Origin: Streptomyces canus
GTDB taxonomy: Bacteria > Actinomycetota > Actinomycetes > Streptomycetales > Streptomycetaceae
Direction: 5' to 3'
DNA length: 64,000 nucleotides
NCBI RefSeq assembly: GCF_001514145.1
Contig: NZ_KQ948670.1
Span: forward strand, 58,013 to 122,012
Shown here: in pieces, positions 33,045 through 40,982 of the stretch
Layout of the letters: every line of letters begins with the position of its first letter
Position numbering within the stretch: the first letter of the stretch is position 1
The notes under the pieces: model-generated
Told to the model about the DNA's origin: nothing
The model's input: only the letters and a program-made list of their open reading frames with translations
Database searches by the model: none
Program-made: the position numbers and the translations under genes

Positions 33045-34598
33045 TCAGAGCGGGATGTTGCCGTGCCGGCGCTCCGGCATCGGGGAGCGCTTTCCGCGCA
33101 GCGCACGCAGGGCACGGCAGATGTGGTCACGGGTGTCGCGCGGGGCGATCACGGCGTCGACGTACCCGCGCTCGGCAGCGAGATAGGGCGTGCCGTGCGT
33201 GCTCTCGTACGCGTCCACGAGCTGGGCCCGCAGCGCCTCGGGGTCCTCGGCGGCGGCGAGTTCACGCCGGTGCAGGACACCCACCGCGCCCTCGGCTCCC
33301 ATCACCGCGATCCGTGCGGTGGGCCAGGCGAGATTGATGTCGGCACCCAGGTGCTTGGAGCCCATCACCGCGTACCCGCCGCCGTACGCCTTGCGCACCA
33401 CCACCGTCACCTTCGGCACGGTCGCCTCGGCGTAGGCGTACAGCAGCTTGGCGCCGCGCCGGATGATCCCGGCCTGCTCCTGCCGCACCCCGGAGAGGTA
33501 GCCCGGCACATCGGCGAAGGTCAGCAGGGGAATGCCGAACGCGTCACAGAACCGTACGAAACGTGCCGCCTTCTCGGAGGCGTCGATGTCCAGCACGCCG
33601 GCCGCATGCGAGGGCTGGTTGGCGACGACGCCGACGGGCGCCCCCTCGACCAGCGCCAGCGCACAGATGATGTTCGGCGCGAACAGCTCCTGGACCTCCA
33701 GGAGTTCACCGTCGTCGACGACCGCCCGCAGGATGTCCCGCATGTCGTACGCCTGCCCGAGCCGGTCCGGCACGATCTCGTCGAGCGGCACGTCGGCGGG
33801 CGGTGGCAGGGGAGCGTACTGCGGCGGCCGCTCCAGGTTGTTGGCGGGCAGGTACGACAGCAGCTCCCGTACGGTGTCCAGGGCCTCCGTCTCGTCGGCG
33901 GCGAGGAAGTGGGCATTGCCGTTGAGGGAGTTGCTGGTGCGGGCGCCGCCCAGCTCCTCGGCGCTGGTGCGCTCCCCGGTGACCGCCTCGATGACGTCGG
34001 GACCGGTGACGAACATGTGCGAGGCGCCGTCCACCATCACGGTGAAGTCGGTGATGGCGGGGGAGTAGGCGGCCCCGCCGGCACACGGGCCCAGGACGAC
34101 GGAGATCTGCGGGATCACCCCGGACGCCTGGACGTTGCGGCGCACCAGCTCGGCGTAGAGGGCGAGCGAGACGACACCCTCCTGGATGCGGGCGCCGCCC
34201 CCGTCGTTGAGCCCGATGACCGGGCAGCCCGTCCGCAGGGCGAGATCCATGAGGGCCACGGTCTTCTCGCCGAAGGCCTCGCCCATGCTGCCGCCGAAGA
34301 CCGTGGAGTCCTGGGCGAACACGCAGACAGGACGGCCGTCGATCGTGCCGCACCCGGTGATCACCCCGTCGCCGTAGGGACGACGGGCACCGTCCCCGAT
34401 GGGCCGGGAGCGTACGAACAGACCGGTCTCGGTGAACGATCCGGGGTCCAGCAGCAGGTCGATCCGCTCCCGGGCACTGAACTTGCCCCGTCTTCTCGGC
34501 CCGTTCCCCGCCACGGCCTGCGCCCGTCGGGCCTCGAGCGCGAGGACGCGGTCGGCGGTGCGGTCCGGCAGACGTGTCGTCGTCACCTCTAGTGTCAC
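33045..34598 (-). CDS. Acyl-CoA carboxylase carboxyltransferase beta subunit (AccD4/AccD5/PccB type)
   Basis: A 517-residue biotin-dependent carboxyltransferase. The N-terminal half has GGSMGEAFGEKTVALMDLA, LNDGGGARIQEGVVSLALY and VLGPCAGGAAYSPAITDF. The C-terminal half contains VGVVANQPSHAAGVLDIDAS, FGIPLLTFADVPGYL and VVRKAYGGGYAVMGSKHLG. These are the two crotonase-fold oxyanion holes. Family members carboxylate acetyl-, propionyl- or long-chain acyl-CoA with a separate biotinylated alpha subunit, which is not in this window. In mycobacteria AccD4 makes the long-chain extender for Pks13. The start is set at GTG 34598, five bases after GGAGG; another GTG at 34604 overlaps that ribosome site. 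First gene of the operon. Confidence 0.9.
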   Translation of the reverse strand: MTLEVTTTRLPDRTADRVLALEARRAQAVAGNGPRRRGKFSARERIDLLLDPGSFTETGLFVRSRPIGDGARRPYGDGVITGCGTIDGRPVCVFAQDSTVFGGSMGEAFGEKTVALMDLALRTGCPVIGLNDGGGARIQEGVVSLALYAELVRRNVQASGVIPQISVVLGPCAGGAAYSPAITDFTVMVDGASHMFVTGPDVIEAVTGERTSAEELGGARTSNSLNGNAHFLAADETEALDTVRELLSYLPANNLERPPQYAPLPPPADVPLDEIVPDRLGQAYDMRDILRAVVDDGELLEVQELFAPNIICALALVEGAPVGVVANQPSHAAGVLDIDASEKAARFVRFCDAFGIPLLTFADVPGYLSGVRQEQAGIIRRGAKLLYAYAEATVPKVTVVVRKAYGGGYAVMGSKHLGADINLAWPTARIAVMGAEGAVGVLHRRELAAAEDPEALRAQLVDAYESTHGTPYLAAERGYVDAVIAPRDTRDHICRALRALRGKRSPMPERRHGNIPL

Positions 34599-34840
34599 AG
34601 CCACCTCCGAAGTGGCCTTCGAATATGGCAGCGCCCCCGCGGCGGGCCGAGCCCAACGCCGTTCTGTTTGCGCGAGGTGAGTCCCGAGGGGCCGGCCTTA
34701 GTCCGTGCGTGACAAGGGCCCATGCGCGCGGCGGAACGCCTCCTGTGCACTGCATTTGAGACAACCTGGCCGGAGGGAAGGTGCAGACCTATTCCTGAGG
34801 TCGGCCTTTTCGCAGGCTGCCGGATGGCGAGTACGAGTGC

Positions 34841-35005
34841 CGAAGCACGTGAATGAGTCAGTTCACCGATTCGGTTCGACCGGCCGGTTGATAGTTCAAC
34901 GGGGGCGCTGCAACAATCCCGGTCCTGGCCTCGTCGCCACCCCCGACTCCCCGGCCGACCGCCTCACCAGGCTTGTCGTCAAGCGCGAATTCGAAGCACG
35001 TGAAT
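34841..35005. repeat. 14-base direct repeat pair (CGAAGCACGTGAAT)
   Basis: Identical copies at 34841-34854 and 34992-35005, 151 bases apart. Each contains CACGTG. The second copy is bracketed by GAATTC on both sides. They are candidate binding sites for the regulator of the divergent operons. Confidence 0.5.
34887..34900. promoter_or_regulatory. Small inverted repeat, possible operator
   Basis: GTTGA-TAGT-TCAAC, a perfect 5-base inverted repeat with a 4-base spacer, between the two copies of the direct repeat. Weak evidence by itself. Confidence 0.3.
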
Positions 35006-35097
35006 TCCAGATTCACGAAACCCCCCACAAGTCCGCACGAGCACGACTCCGGCGTGCCATTGATGCCACGACCGGCGCGGCAGTAAAGAAGGTGCAT

Positions 35098-35532
35098 GTG
35101 TCACGGCACTCCACGGGGCTCGGCGGGCCGCCGCCCCCCTACGAAACGGGCCCCGAACCGGCGGACCGGCAATCGGTGTCCCGCGAGCCCGCGTATCAGT
35201 CGCTGCGCCGCAGCCACCGCCGCTTCGGTGTCCGGGCCACGTCCGTCGCCGTCGGCGGCTTCCTGCTGTACGTCCTGCTGTCCAGCTTCGTGCCCGGCCT
35301 GATGAACACCTCCGTGAGCGGCCATCTCACGGTCGGACTCGCGCTGGGTCTTGGGCAGTTCGTGCTGATGGGCGTGATCGTGTGGCGCTACCTCGTGCAC
35401 ATGCGCACCCGGGTCACCCCGGTGGTCCGCGGTCTGCGCGGGCTGGCCCGTCACCACGAGACCGCGGAACGCGAACGCACCGCCTTCGAGGCACGCACCG
35501 CCGCCCGTGGTGAGGAGTACCGCCCATGGTGA
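35098..35532 (+). CDS. DUF485 inner-membrane protein
   Basis: A 144-residue membrane protein with a long polar N-terminus, then YQSLRRSHRRFGVRATSVAVGGFLLYVLLSSFVPGLMNT (first helix) and HLTVGLALGLGQFVLMGVIVWRYLVHM (second helix), a DUF485 pattern. DUF485 genes are usually paired with acetate/monocarboxylate sodium symporters of the ActP/MctC type; that is the case here, as the symporter gene overlaps by 7 bases. Start GTG 35098 was chosen for the AAAGAAGG five bases upstream; GTG 35092 is less well placed. Its precise role in the transporter is not known. Confidence 0.85.
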   Translation: MSRHSTGLGGPPPPYETGPEPADRQSVSREPAYQSLRRSHRRFGVRATSVAVGGFLLYVLLSSFVPGLMNTSVSGHLTVGLALGLGQFVLMGVIVWRYLVHMRTRVTPVVRGLRGLARHHETAERERTAFEARTAARGEEYRPW

Positions 35533-37118
35533 CGCTCGGCGCCTCCGTCGTGGACCGCCTCAGCCTGCAGCTGACGCTCGTGCTCTTCCTGTCCGTGGTC
35601 GTGGTGACCCTGTTCACCGCCTTGCTCACCGCACCCCAACGCGACGAGATCGGCGAGTTCTACCTCGGCAACCGCGCCATGTCCCCGCTGCGCAACGGAC
35701 TGGCGATGTGCGGCGACTACCTGTCGGCCGCGACCCTCCTGGGCAGCACCGGCCTGGTCGCCCTGACCGGCTACGACGGACTCCTCTACCTGTGCGGCAC
35801 CGCGGTCGCCTGGATGATGGTCCTGCTGCTGATCGCCGAACCCCTGCGCAACACCGGCAAGTTCACCCTCGGCGACACCCTGGCCGTACGGCTGACGCGT
35901 ATGCAGCGGCCGGTCCGCCTCGCCCTGGCCCTGTGCACGCTGGCCGTCACCACCCTCTATCTGGTAGCCCAACTCGTCGGCAGCGTCGCCCTGTTGACCC
36001 AGTTCACCGGCGAACCCAGTGCCGCCACCCGCACCCTGTGCGTCATCGTCATCGGCACCGTCGTCATCGTCTACGCCGCCATCGGAGGCATGCCCGGCGC
36101 CACCTTCATCCAGGTCGTCAAGGCGGTCATGCTCATCTGCGGCGTCACCGTGGCCGGCGTGATGGTGCTCCACCGCTTCGACTGGAACTTCGAGAACCTG
36201 CTCGCCGCCGCCGCGGACAACAGCGGGCAGGGCGCGCGGTTCCTGGAGCCAGGACTGCGTTACGGCGCCAGTGCCACCAGCAAACTCGACTTCTTCAGCC
36301 TGCAGTTGGCCATCGTCCTCGGCCTCGCCGCTCTCCCGCACGTGATGATGCGCCTGCTCGCCCCGAAGTCGGTCGACGTCCTGCGCACCTCGGTGGTGTG
36401 GGCCATGGGCCTGGTCAGCCTCGTCTGCCTGGCGGCCGGCATCCTCGGCCTCGGTGCCACCGCGGTCCTGGGCAGCGACACCATCGCGGAGAACGACCGC
36501 ACGGGGAACGCGGCCGTGCTGTTGCTGGCGCACGAACTGGGCGGCGCCATCCTGACCGCCCTGCTGTCCTGTCTCGCCTTCGTCACCCTCCTCGCGGTCG
36601 CCGCGGGCCTCACCCTGGCCGCCGCCTCCTCGCTCGCCCACGACCTCTACGGCGAGGTGATCCGCAAGGGCAGGGCGACGGAGACGGAAGAGCTGGCCGT
36701 GGCCCGGCTCTCGGCGGCCGTCATCGGCATCCTCGGCATGTCGCTCGCCCTGATCTCCTGGGGCGCCAACTCCGCGACCCTCGCCTTCCTCGCTTTCGCG
36801 ATCGCAGCCTCCGCCATCCTCCCGACCCTCGTCTACAGCCTCTTCTGGCGGCGGTTCACCGCTCAGGGCGCCCTCCTCAGCCTCTGCGGGGGTCTGCTCA
36901 CCTCGGTCCTCCTCGTCGTCTTCTCCCCGGTCGTCTCCTCCGCCCCCGCCTCGCTGTACCCGGACGCCGATTTCGCCTGGTTTCCCTTGCAGAATCCCGG
37001 AATCGTCTCCATTCCGGCCGGTTTCCTCCTCGGCTGGCTGGGCTCGATACTCAGCCCTCCGGAAACGAAGGAGACCTACGAGGACTTCGAAGTGCGCACT
37101 CTCGTCGGGGCCGACTAG
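35526..37118 (+). CDS. Sodium:solute symporter, ActP/MctC-like monocarboxylate transporter
   Basis: A 530-residue SSS-family transporter with about 13 helices. It starts with SLQLTLVLFLSVVVVTLFTALLT; family motifs are NRAMSPLRNGLAMCGDYLSAATLLGSTGL, YDGLLYLCGTAVAW, VVIVYAAIGGMPGATFIQVVKA and LPHVMMRLLAPKSVDVLRTS. This is the acetate/pyruvate/propionate branch (ActP, MctC), importing short monocarboxylates with sodium or protons. It is translationally coupled to the DUF485 gene, the usual partner. Such uptake could feed acetyl- or propionyl-CoA pools, but a link to the divergent PKS operon is speculative. Confidence 0.9.
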   Translation: MVTLGASVVDRLSLQLTLVLFLSVVVVTLFTALLTAPQRDEIGEFYLGNRAMSPLRNGLAMCGDYLSAATLLGSTGLVALTGYDGLLYLCGTAVAWMMVLLLIAEPLRNTGKFTLGDTLAVRLTRMQRPVRLALALCTLAVTTLYLVAQLVGSVALLTQFTGEPSAATRTLCVIVIGTVVIVYAAIGGMPGATFIQVVKAVMLICGVTVAGVMVLHRFDWNFENLLAAAADNSGQGARFLEPGLRYGASATSKLDFFSLQLAIVLGLAALPHVMMRLLAPKSVDVLRTSVVWAMGLVSLVCLAAGILGLGATAVLGSDTIAENDRTGNAAVLLLAHELGGAILTALLSCLAFVTLLAVAAGLTLAAASSLAHDLYGEVIRKGRATETEELAVARLSAAVIGILGMSLALISWGANSATLAFLAFAIAASAILPTLVYSLFWRRFTAQGALLSLCGGLLTSVLLVVFSPVVSSAPASLYPDADFAWFPLQNPGIVSIPAGFLLGWLGSILSPPETKETYEDFEVRTLVGAD

Positions 37119-37225
37119 CCAATTTCCTCCCACCTTCCGGGAATCGTGTGACGAATGCGTGGATATTTCGTCGACGGCAGATCATGGGTTGCGGCAACAA
37201 CTCCCGTGCAGTAATTAGGTGATGT

Positions 37226-37894
37226 ATGAACTTGTTCAACCGTGGCACCCCGTTCCGTCGCGCGGACCGCACGGAACCCGCCGCCGTCACCCAGCCCCCC
37301 ACCGGGTCGTCGGCCACTGCCACAGCCGTCCTTCCCGATCCTGGACTGGCGGCCCTGACCGGGGAATGGGCCATCGACCCCGCACACAGCAGGATCGGCT
37401 TCTCCGTACGCCACGCGATGGTGACGACCGTGCGCGGGGCGTTCCTGGAGTACCAGAGCCGCCTCTACTTCGACGGCCGTGACCCGTCCCGCTCGAAGGC
37501 GGAGATCGTCATCTCCACCGGGAGCGTCGACACCGGCGTGGAACAGCGCGACGGCCACCTCGTGGGCCGTGACTTCCTGGACGCCGCGACCTATCCGCGC
37601 ATGCGGTTCGTCAGCACCGCCGTGGAGGCGGTCGGCCCCGACGTGTACCGGATGAGCGGCGACCTCACCATCAAGGCGACCACCCGCCCCGTGGTCCTGG
37701 AACTCACCTACATAGGCCATGTCACCGACCCGTTCGGCTACCAACGGGCCGGCTTCGACGGCACCACCACCATCAACCGCTCCGAATGGGGCCTGACCTA
37801 CAGCACCAGGCTCGCCGAGGGCGGCGCCATGGTCAGCGAGAAAGTACGCCTTCAGTTCGACATCGCCGCGATCCGCACACCTCCGGCCGGCTGA
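37226..37894 (+). CDS. YceI-family lipid-binding-like protein
   Basis: A 222-residue protein. After a 45-residue disordered N-terminus comes a complete YceI domain: GEWAIDPAHSRIGFSVRHAMVTTVRGAF, then AEIVISTGSVDTGVEQRDGHL, FLDAATYPRMRFVST, YRMSGDLTIKATTRPVVLE and INRSEWGL. YceI proteins form a lipocalin-like barrel that binds polyisoprenoids or similar amphiphiles. There is no signal peptide, so it is cytoplasmic here, as in other Streptomyces. It is the last gene before a strong terminator and has its own 107-base upstream gap. Confidence 0.9.
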   Translation: MNLFNRGTPFRRADRTEPAAVTQPPTGSSATATAVLPDPGLAALTGEWAIDPAHSRIGFSVRHAMVTTVRGAFLEYQSRLYFDGRDPSRSKAEIVISTGSVDTGVEQRDGHLVGRDFLDAATYPRMRFVSTAVEAVGPDVYRMSGDLTIKATTRPVVLELTYIGHVTDPFGYQRAGFDGTTTINRSEWGLTYSTRLAEGGAMVSEKVRLQFDIAAIRTPPAG

Positions 37895-37911
37895 CCGGGC
37901 CCTACCGCGAA

Positions 37912-37949
37912 GAGCGGGCCACGAACTCATAGGAGTTCGTGGCCCGCTC
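37912..37949. terminator. Strong bidirectional hairpin terminator
   Basis: Perfect 17-bp stem (37912-37928 with 37933-37949) and an ATAG loop, between convergent YceI and P450 genes. Confidence 0.95.
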
Positions 37950-37966
37950 CGGTGTTCCAGGGGCCG

Positions 37967-39364
37967 TCAGTGCCGGCGCACCAGCCCCGCGAGGTAGCGC
38001 CACAGCGACGAACGCGGCCGTACGGCGGTCTCGTCGGCCGGAGCCGAGCCGACCGGCGCGGGGAGGGCCGGGGGAGGGGGCGCAGGCAGGGCCATCGCGT
38101 CCGAAAGGGTGTAACGCACCGGGAGTGACCGCAGACCCCGCATGAACGGCGAGGAGCGCCAGGGCAGTTGGTCGACGGGCAGCGACAACTCCAGCCCGGA
38201 CAGCCGTTCGAAGAGCCTGCTCACCCCGATCGCCGCCGCGCCACCGGCCAGTTCCCGGGCCGGACACTGCCGTGGGCCCGCACCCCAGGACAGATGTGCC
38301 CGCGTGCTGATGGTCGACTCGGGGCAGACCTTGCCCGCGAAGGCCGGGTCCGCGTGCGCGGCGCCGACCGACACCCACACCGGATCGCCGGCCGCGATGG
38401 TGTACTCGCCGAGCCGCATGTCGGTCAGCGGGAACCGCGGCACGAAGTTGATCAGCGGGGGCTTCTGCATCACCACCCGGTTCATGGTCTCCCTGATCAG
38501 CCCCGCCGACAGACTGGCGCTCGCGGGGAGGTTCCCGGTGATGACCTCGACGACCGTGTTGGAGATCAGGATGCCGACATGGTCCGAGGTCATCCCGAGC
38601 AGCATCATCAGCTCGCGCGACAACTCCTCGACGCTCAGCCCGGGATGGGAGGCGAGCAGGTAGGAGGGGAAGTCGTCGCCGGGTTCCTTCATCTTCGACG
38701 CGCCCAGCTCCGACAGGGTCGCCAGCAGCCGCTCCAGGGCGGGCCCCGCGTCCGGCCCCGCGTCGAGCACCCGCCACATGTCCATCAGCGCGTCGTCGTG
38801 CTGCGAGCCGGGGAAGCCGAGCAGATGACTCGCCACCATCAACGGCAACGGCCGCGCGAACTGCGCCGACAGATCGGCCCACCCCGTGCGCCCGCCCTGC
38901 GAGAACAGCGTGATCAGCTCGTCGGCGTCACGGGTGATCTTCGCCTTGAGCCGCTTGGCCACCGGATGCCGGGGATCCTGGAACGGCCGGAGCGCGGTGT
39001 CCCAGGCCACCCGAAGGCCCCGGTAGCCCTCACCGCCCTGGATCAGTACGTGGTTGACGTCCAGCGACGGCGCGAGCGGCCAGTCCTCGGGCAGCCGCCC
39101 TTCCCGCCGCGCCCGCCAGTTCTCCAGCCCCTTCGGCCAGGCGTGGTCGTCACGGAGAACCTCGAACGCCTCCTCGTAGCCCAGCACGAGCCAGACGGGC
39201 ACCCCCAGCAGGTCGACCGGCGCGACCGGGCCGTGCGCCCGGCGCAGACGCTCGTACACGATCGCCGGATCCCGTTCGTAGTCGCGGGTCATGAGCGGTT
39301 CGAGACTCATCGACTCCAGCGACCCGTGACCGGCTGCCGATCCGCTGTTCAGTTGGACCCCCAT
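37967..39364 (-). CDS. Cytochrome P450 with non-canonical ExxR motif (CYP157-like)
   Basis: A 465-residue P450. The haem loop is LSWGAGPRQCPARELAGGAA (Cys367 ligand). The I-helix reads ELMMLLGMTSDHVGILI, without the usual AGxxT. In the K-helix, where ExxR is almost invariant, it has IRETMNRVV: Glu292 is followed by Asn at the Arg position, with Arg one residue later. The next conserved parts, PPLINFVPRFPLTDMRLGEYTIAAGD, are present. Streptomyces CYP157 enzymes are known to lack ExxR, and the sequence looks closest to that group, but the conservon genes (roadblock, GTPase, kinase) usually next to it are absent. The Pro/Ala-rich tail (about 405-445) is unusual. Start ATG 39364 has GGAAGGAAG upstream. 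Redox partners are not encoded nearby. Confidence 0.85.
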   Translation of the reverse strand: MGVQLNSGSAAGHGSLESMSLEPLMTRDYERDPAIVYERLRRAHGPVAPVDLLGVPVWLVLGYEEAFEVLRDDHAWPKGLENWRARREGRLPEDWPLAPSLDVNHVLIQGGEGYRGLRVAWDTALRPFQDPRHPVAKRLKAKITRDADELITLFSQGGRTGWADLSAQFARPLPLMVASHLLGFPGSQHDDALMDMWRVLDAGPDAGPALERLLATLSELGASKMKEPGDDFPSYLLASHPGLSVEELSRELMMLLGMTSDHVGILISNTVVEVITGNLPASASLSAGLIRETMNRVVMQKPPLINFVPRFPLTDMRLGEYTIAAGDPVWVSVGAAHADPAFAGKVCPESTISTRAHLSWGAGPRQCPARELAGGAAAIGVSRLFERLSGLELSLPVDQLPWRSSPFMRGLRSLPVRYTLSDAMALPAPPPPALPAPVGSAPADETAVRPRSSLWRYLAGLVRRH

Positions 39365-39474
39365 GGCTTCCTTCCCTCGGTCAGGCGCTACGCCAGCGTA
39401 ATGTGACCCGCTGCGCTGCCCTCATGGCGGGGGGTGATTATCGCCCCGGCGCTCTTGGGAAGCGGGGGAACGGC

Positions 39475-39504
39475 GAACGGCACCGCCCTGCGGCGGTGCC
39501 GTTC
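39475..39504. terminator. Hairpin terminator after the galactanase gene
   Basis: Perfect 13-bp stem (GAACGGCACCGCC at 39475-39487 with its complement at 39492-39504), CTGC loop, 19 bases beyond the stop of the minus-strand galactanase gene. Confidence 0.9.
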
Positions 39505-39522
39505 CTGCGTTCACGTCGTCCC

Positions 39523-40641
39523 TTACGGGGTCCACTTGATGTTCGGGTTCACATTGCCGGTCCAGTTGAAGACGGCCATGTTGTCCCAGCCGTTGCCGCT
39601 GTTGTTGATGTTCGTCGGGTCCCATCCGTTGCCGGTCACCGCGTACCAGGTGGGCTCCCAGTAGAAGACCCCGATCGCGCCGTTGCTGCGGGCGGCGTTC
39701 TGCACGGCGGTGAAGTTGTCCGCCTGTCCCTGCCAGCTGAGCGGATAGCCCGAGCAGCCGCTTGTTATGGAGTTGGCGGTGCTGTCGGCGTTGGCCGAGG
39801 TGAACGGGTACGCCGTCTCGGCGATGATGACGTTCTTGCCGTAGCGCGACTTCATGTCGGCCACGACACTGCCCATGTTGGCGATCGTGCCGTGCCACGG
39901 GCAGTAGTAGGACAGCCCGGTGATGTCCCAGCTGACGCCCTTGGCCTTGATGCCGTCGTAGAACCAGCGGGCGTTCGCGTCACTGTCGGCGTCGGCGGTG
40001 TGGATGATCACCTGGGTGCCGCTGTTGCACGCCTTGGTCGCGTTGTATCCCGACTTGAGCAGCAGACTGAGGTTGGTGAAGTCGTTGTTGACGACCTTGC
40101 CCTCGTTCCACAGCATGCCGACGTTGATCTCGTTGCCGATCTGCACGCTGTCCGGCGTGGTGCCCTGCGACTTGAGGCTGTTGCAGACGTCGTACGTGTA
40201 GTTGTAGACGTCGGTCTGCAGCTGGCTGATGTTGTGGCCGGCCCACGCCGCGGGCTTGTTCTGGTTGCCCGGGTCCGCCCAGGTGTCCGAGTAGTGGAAG
40301 TCGACCAGCAGCTTGAGCCCCTTGGCCTTCACCTGCTTCGCGTACGACAGCACCTTGGCCTTGTTGTTGTAGCCGCTCGCGGGATTGTTCCAGACCCGCA
40401 GGCGGACGTAGTTGACGCCGAGGCCCTTGAGGATGTCCAGCGGGTCCTTGGCGGTGCCGCTCGCGTCGTAGTACTTGGCACCGAGGTCGAGGGCGCGCTG
40501 GGCGGTCGACACATCGGCACCGAGCATGGTGAGCGAACCGGCGGCAGAGGCGCTGGGCGTGGTGAGCAGGGATGCGGGCAGGGCGAGGGCCGCCAGGAGC
40601 ATGGCGGCTCTCACGAGGCGGCGCGGACCTTTGACGGTCAT
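39523..40641 (-). CDS. Secreted GH53 endo-beta-1,4-galactanase (arabinogalactanase)
   Basis: A 372-residue exported enzyme. Signal peptide: basic N-terminus, AAMLLAALALPASLL and an ASA-A cleavage site near residue 34. The GH53 barrel starts with LTMLGADVSTAQRALDLGAKYYD and has NYVRLRVWNNPASG and VDFHYSDTWADPGNQ. The acid/base Glu171 is in SVQIGNEINVGMLW and the nucleophile Glu275 in VIIAETAYPF. It cuts beta-1,4-galactan in pectin side chains. Length is right for the catalytic domain alone, with no carbohydrate-binding module. ATG 40641 was chosen because AAGGAGGT lies just upstream. A palindromic operator lies 39 bases before the start. Confidence 0.92.
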   Translation of the reverse strand: MTVKGPRRLVRAAMLLAALALPASLLTTPSASAAGSLTMLGADVSTAQRALDLGAKYYDASGTAKDPLDILKGLGVNYVRLRVWNNPASGYNNKAKVLSYAKQVKAKGLKLLVDFHYSDTWADPGNQNKPAAWAGHNISQLQTDVYNYTYDVCNSLKSQGTTPDSVQIGNEINVGMLWNEGKVVNNDFTNLSLLLKSGYNATKACNSGTQVIIHTADADSDANARWFYDGIKAKGVSWDITGLSYYCPWHGTIANMGSVVADMKSRYGKNVIIAETAYPFTSANADSTANSITSGCSGYPLSWQGQADNFTAVQNAARSNGAIGVFYWEPTWYAVTGNGWDPTNINNSGNGWDNMAVFNWTGNVNPNIKWTP

Positions 40642-40679
40642 CCCGACCTCCTTGTCTGACATGACCATGTGGATGAGCT

Positions 40680-40695
40680 CTGTGATCGTTCACAG
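40680..40695. promoter_or_regulatory. Putative LacI-family operator of the galactanase gene
   Basis: CTGTGATCGTTCACAG, 14 of 16 bases symmetrical with a central CG, 39 bases upstream of the galactanase start. The pattern is typical of LacI/GalR repressor sites for glycoside hydrolases. No repressor gene is adjacent. Confidence 0.6.
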
Positions 40696-40918
40696 TAGGA
40701 GGTGCTGCTGGCGCTGTAAATACGTGTGTCGGCAGCATTTCTGGGAGGTTAGAGAGAGGTTGGTTGGGGGATTGGATTGTGCACGTACACAGATTCGAGC
40801 TATGCGGGTGACGCTTGACCAGCCGATGCGATCGGCGGTGGCCGCGCAGCGCCGCCGCGGTGTGCGCTCTGCGACCGCTTGGGGTCGCCGAGTTGGTGAG
40901 GGGTCGCATCCGCAGCAA

Positions 40919-40948
40919 AAGGGGCGTCCGCTGATGCGGACGCCCCTT
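40919..40948. terminator. Hairpin terminator after the cupin gene
   Basis: Perfect 13-bp stem (AAGGGGCGTCCGC at 40919-40931, complement at 40936-40948) with a TGAT loop, 35 bases beyond the cupin stop on the minus strand. Confidence 0.9.
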
Positions 40949-40982
40949 GAGAAGGCCGCGGCCTGACGCCACGCCCTGGATG

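Larger units (their letters stand above)
34609..35097. other. 489-base divergent intergenic region
   Basis: Non-coding gap between the carboxylase operon (leftward) and the DUF485 gene (rightward). A continuous plus-strand frame crosses it but shows no family resemblance or ribosome site, so I do not call a gene. It is less GC-rich than its surroundings and holds a 14-base direct repeat, a GTTGA/TCAAC inverted repeat and two GAATTC sites flanking one repeat copy. It probably contains both divergent promoters and regulator sites. Confidence 0.6.

Noticed and set aside
24334..34598. Reading the window as Mycobacteriales because of the mycolate-like genes
   Set aside because: DUF397/Scr1-type pair, SARP, ANTAR, a bldA-type TTA codon and gene neighbours point to Streptomyces; no arabinogalactan or other mycolate genes are present.
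34705..35097. Upstream extension of the DUF485 frame
   Set aside because: The frame is open but the sequence lacks helix or family features and GTG 35098 has a proper ribosome site; the region looks regulatory.
37967..39364. P450 as part of a conservon operon
   Set aside because: No roadblock/LC7, DUF742 or Ras-like GTPase genes flank it; it is flanked by two terminators and is monocistronic.
40696..40918. Small coding frame between the galactanase and the cupin terminator
   Set aside because: Short Arg-rich frames only, no ribosome site or family feature; likely the galactanase promoter region.
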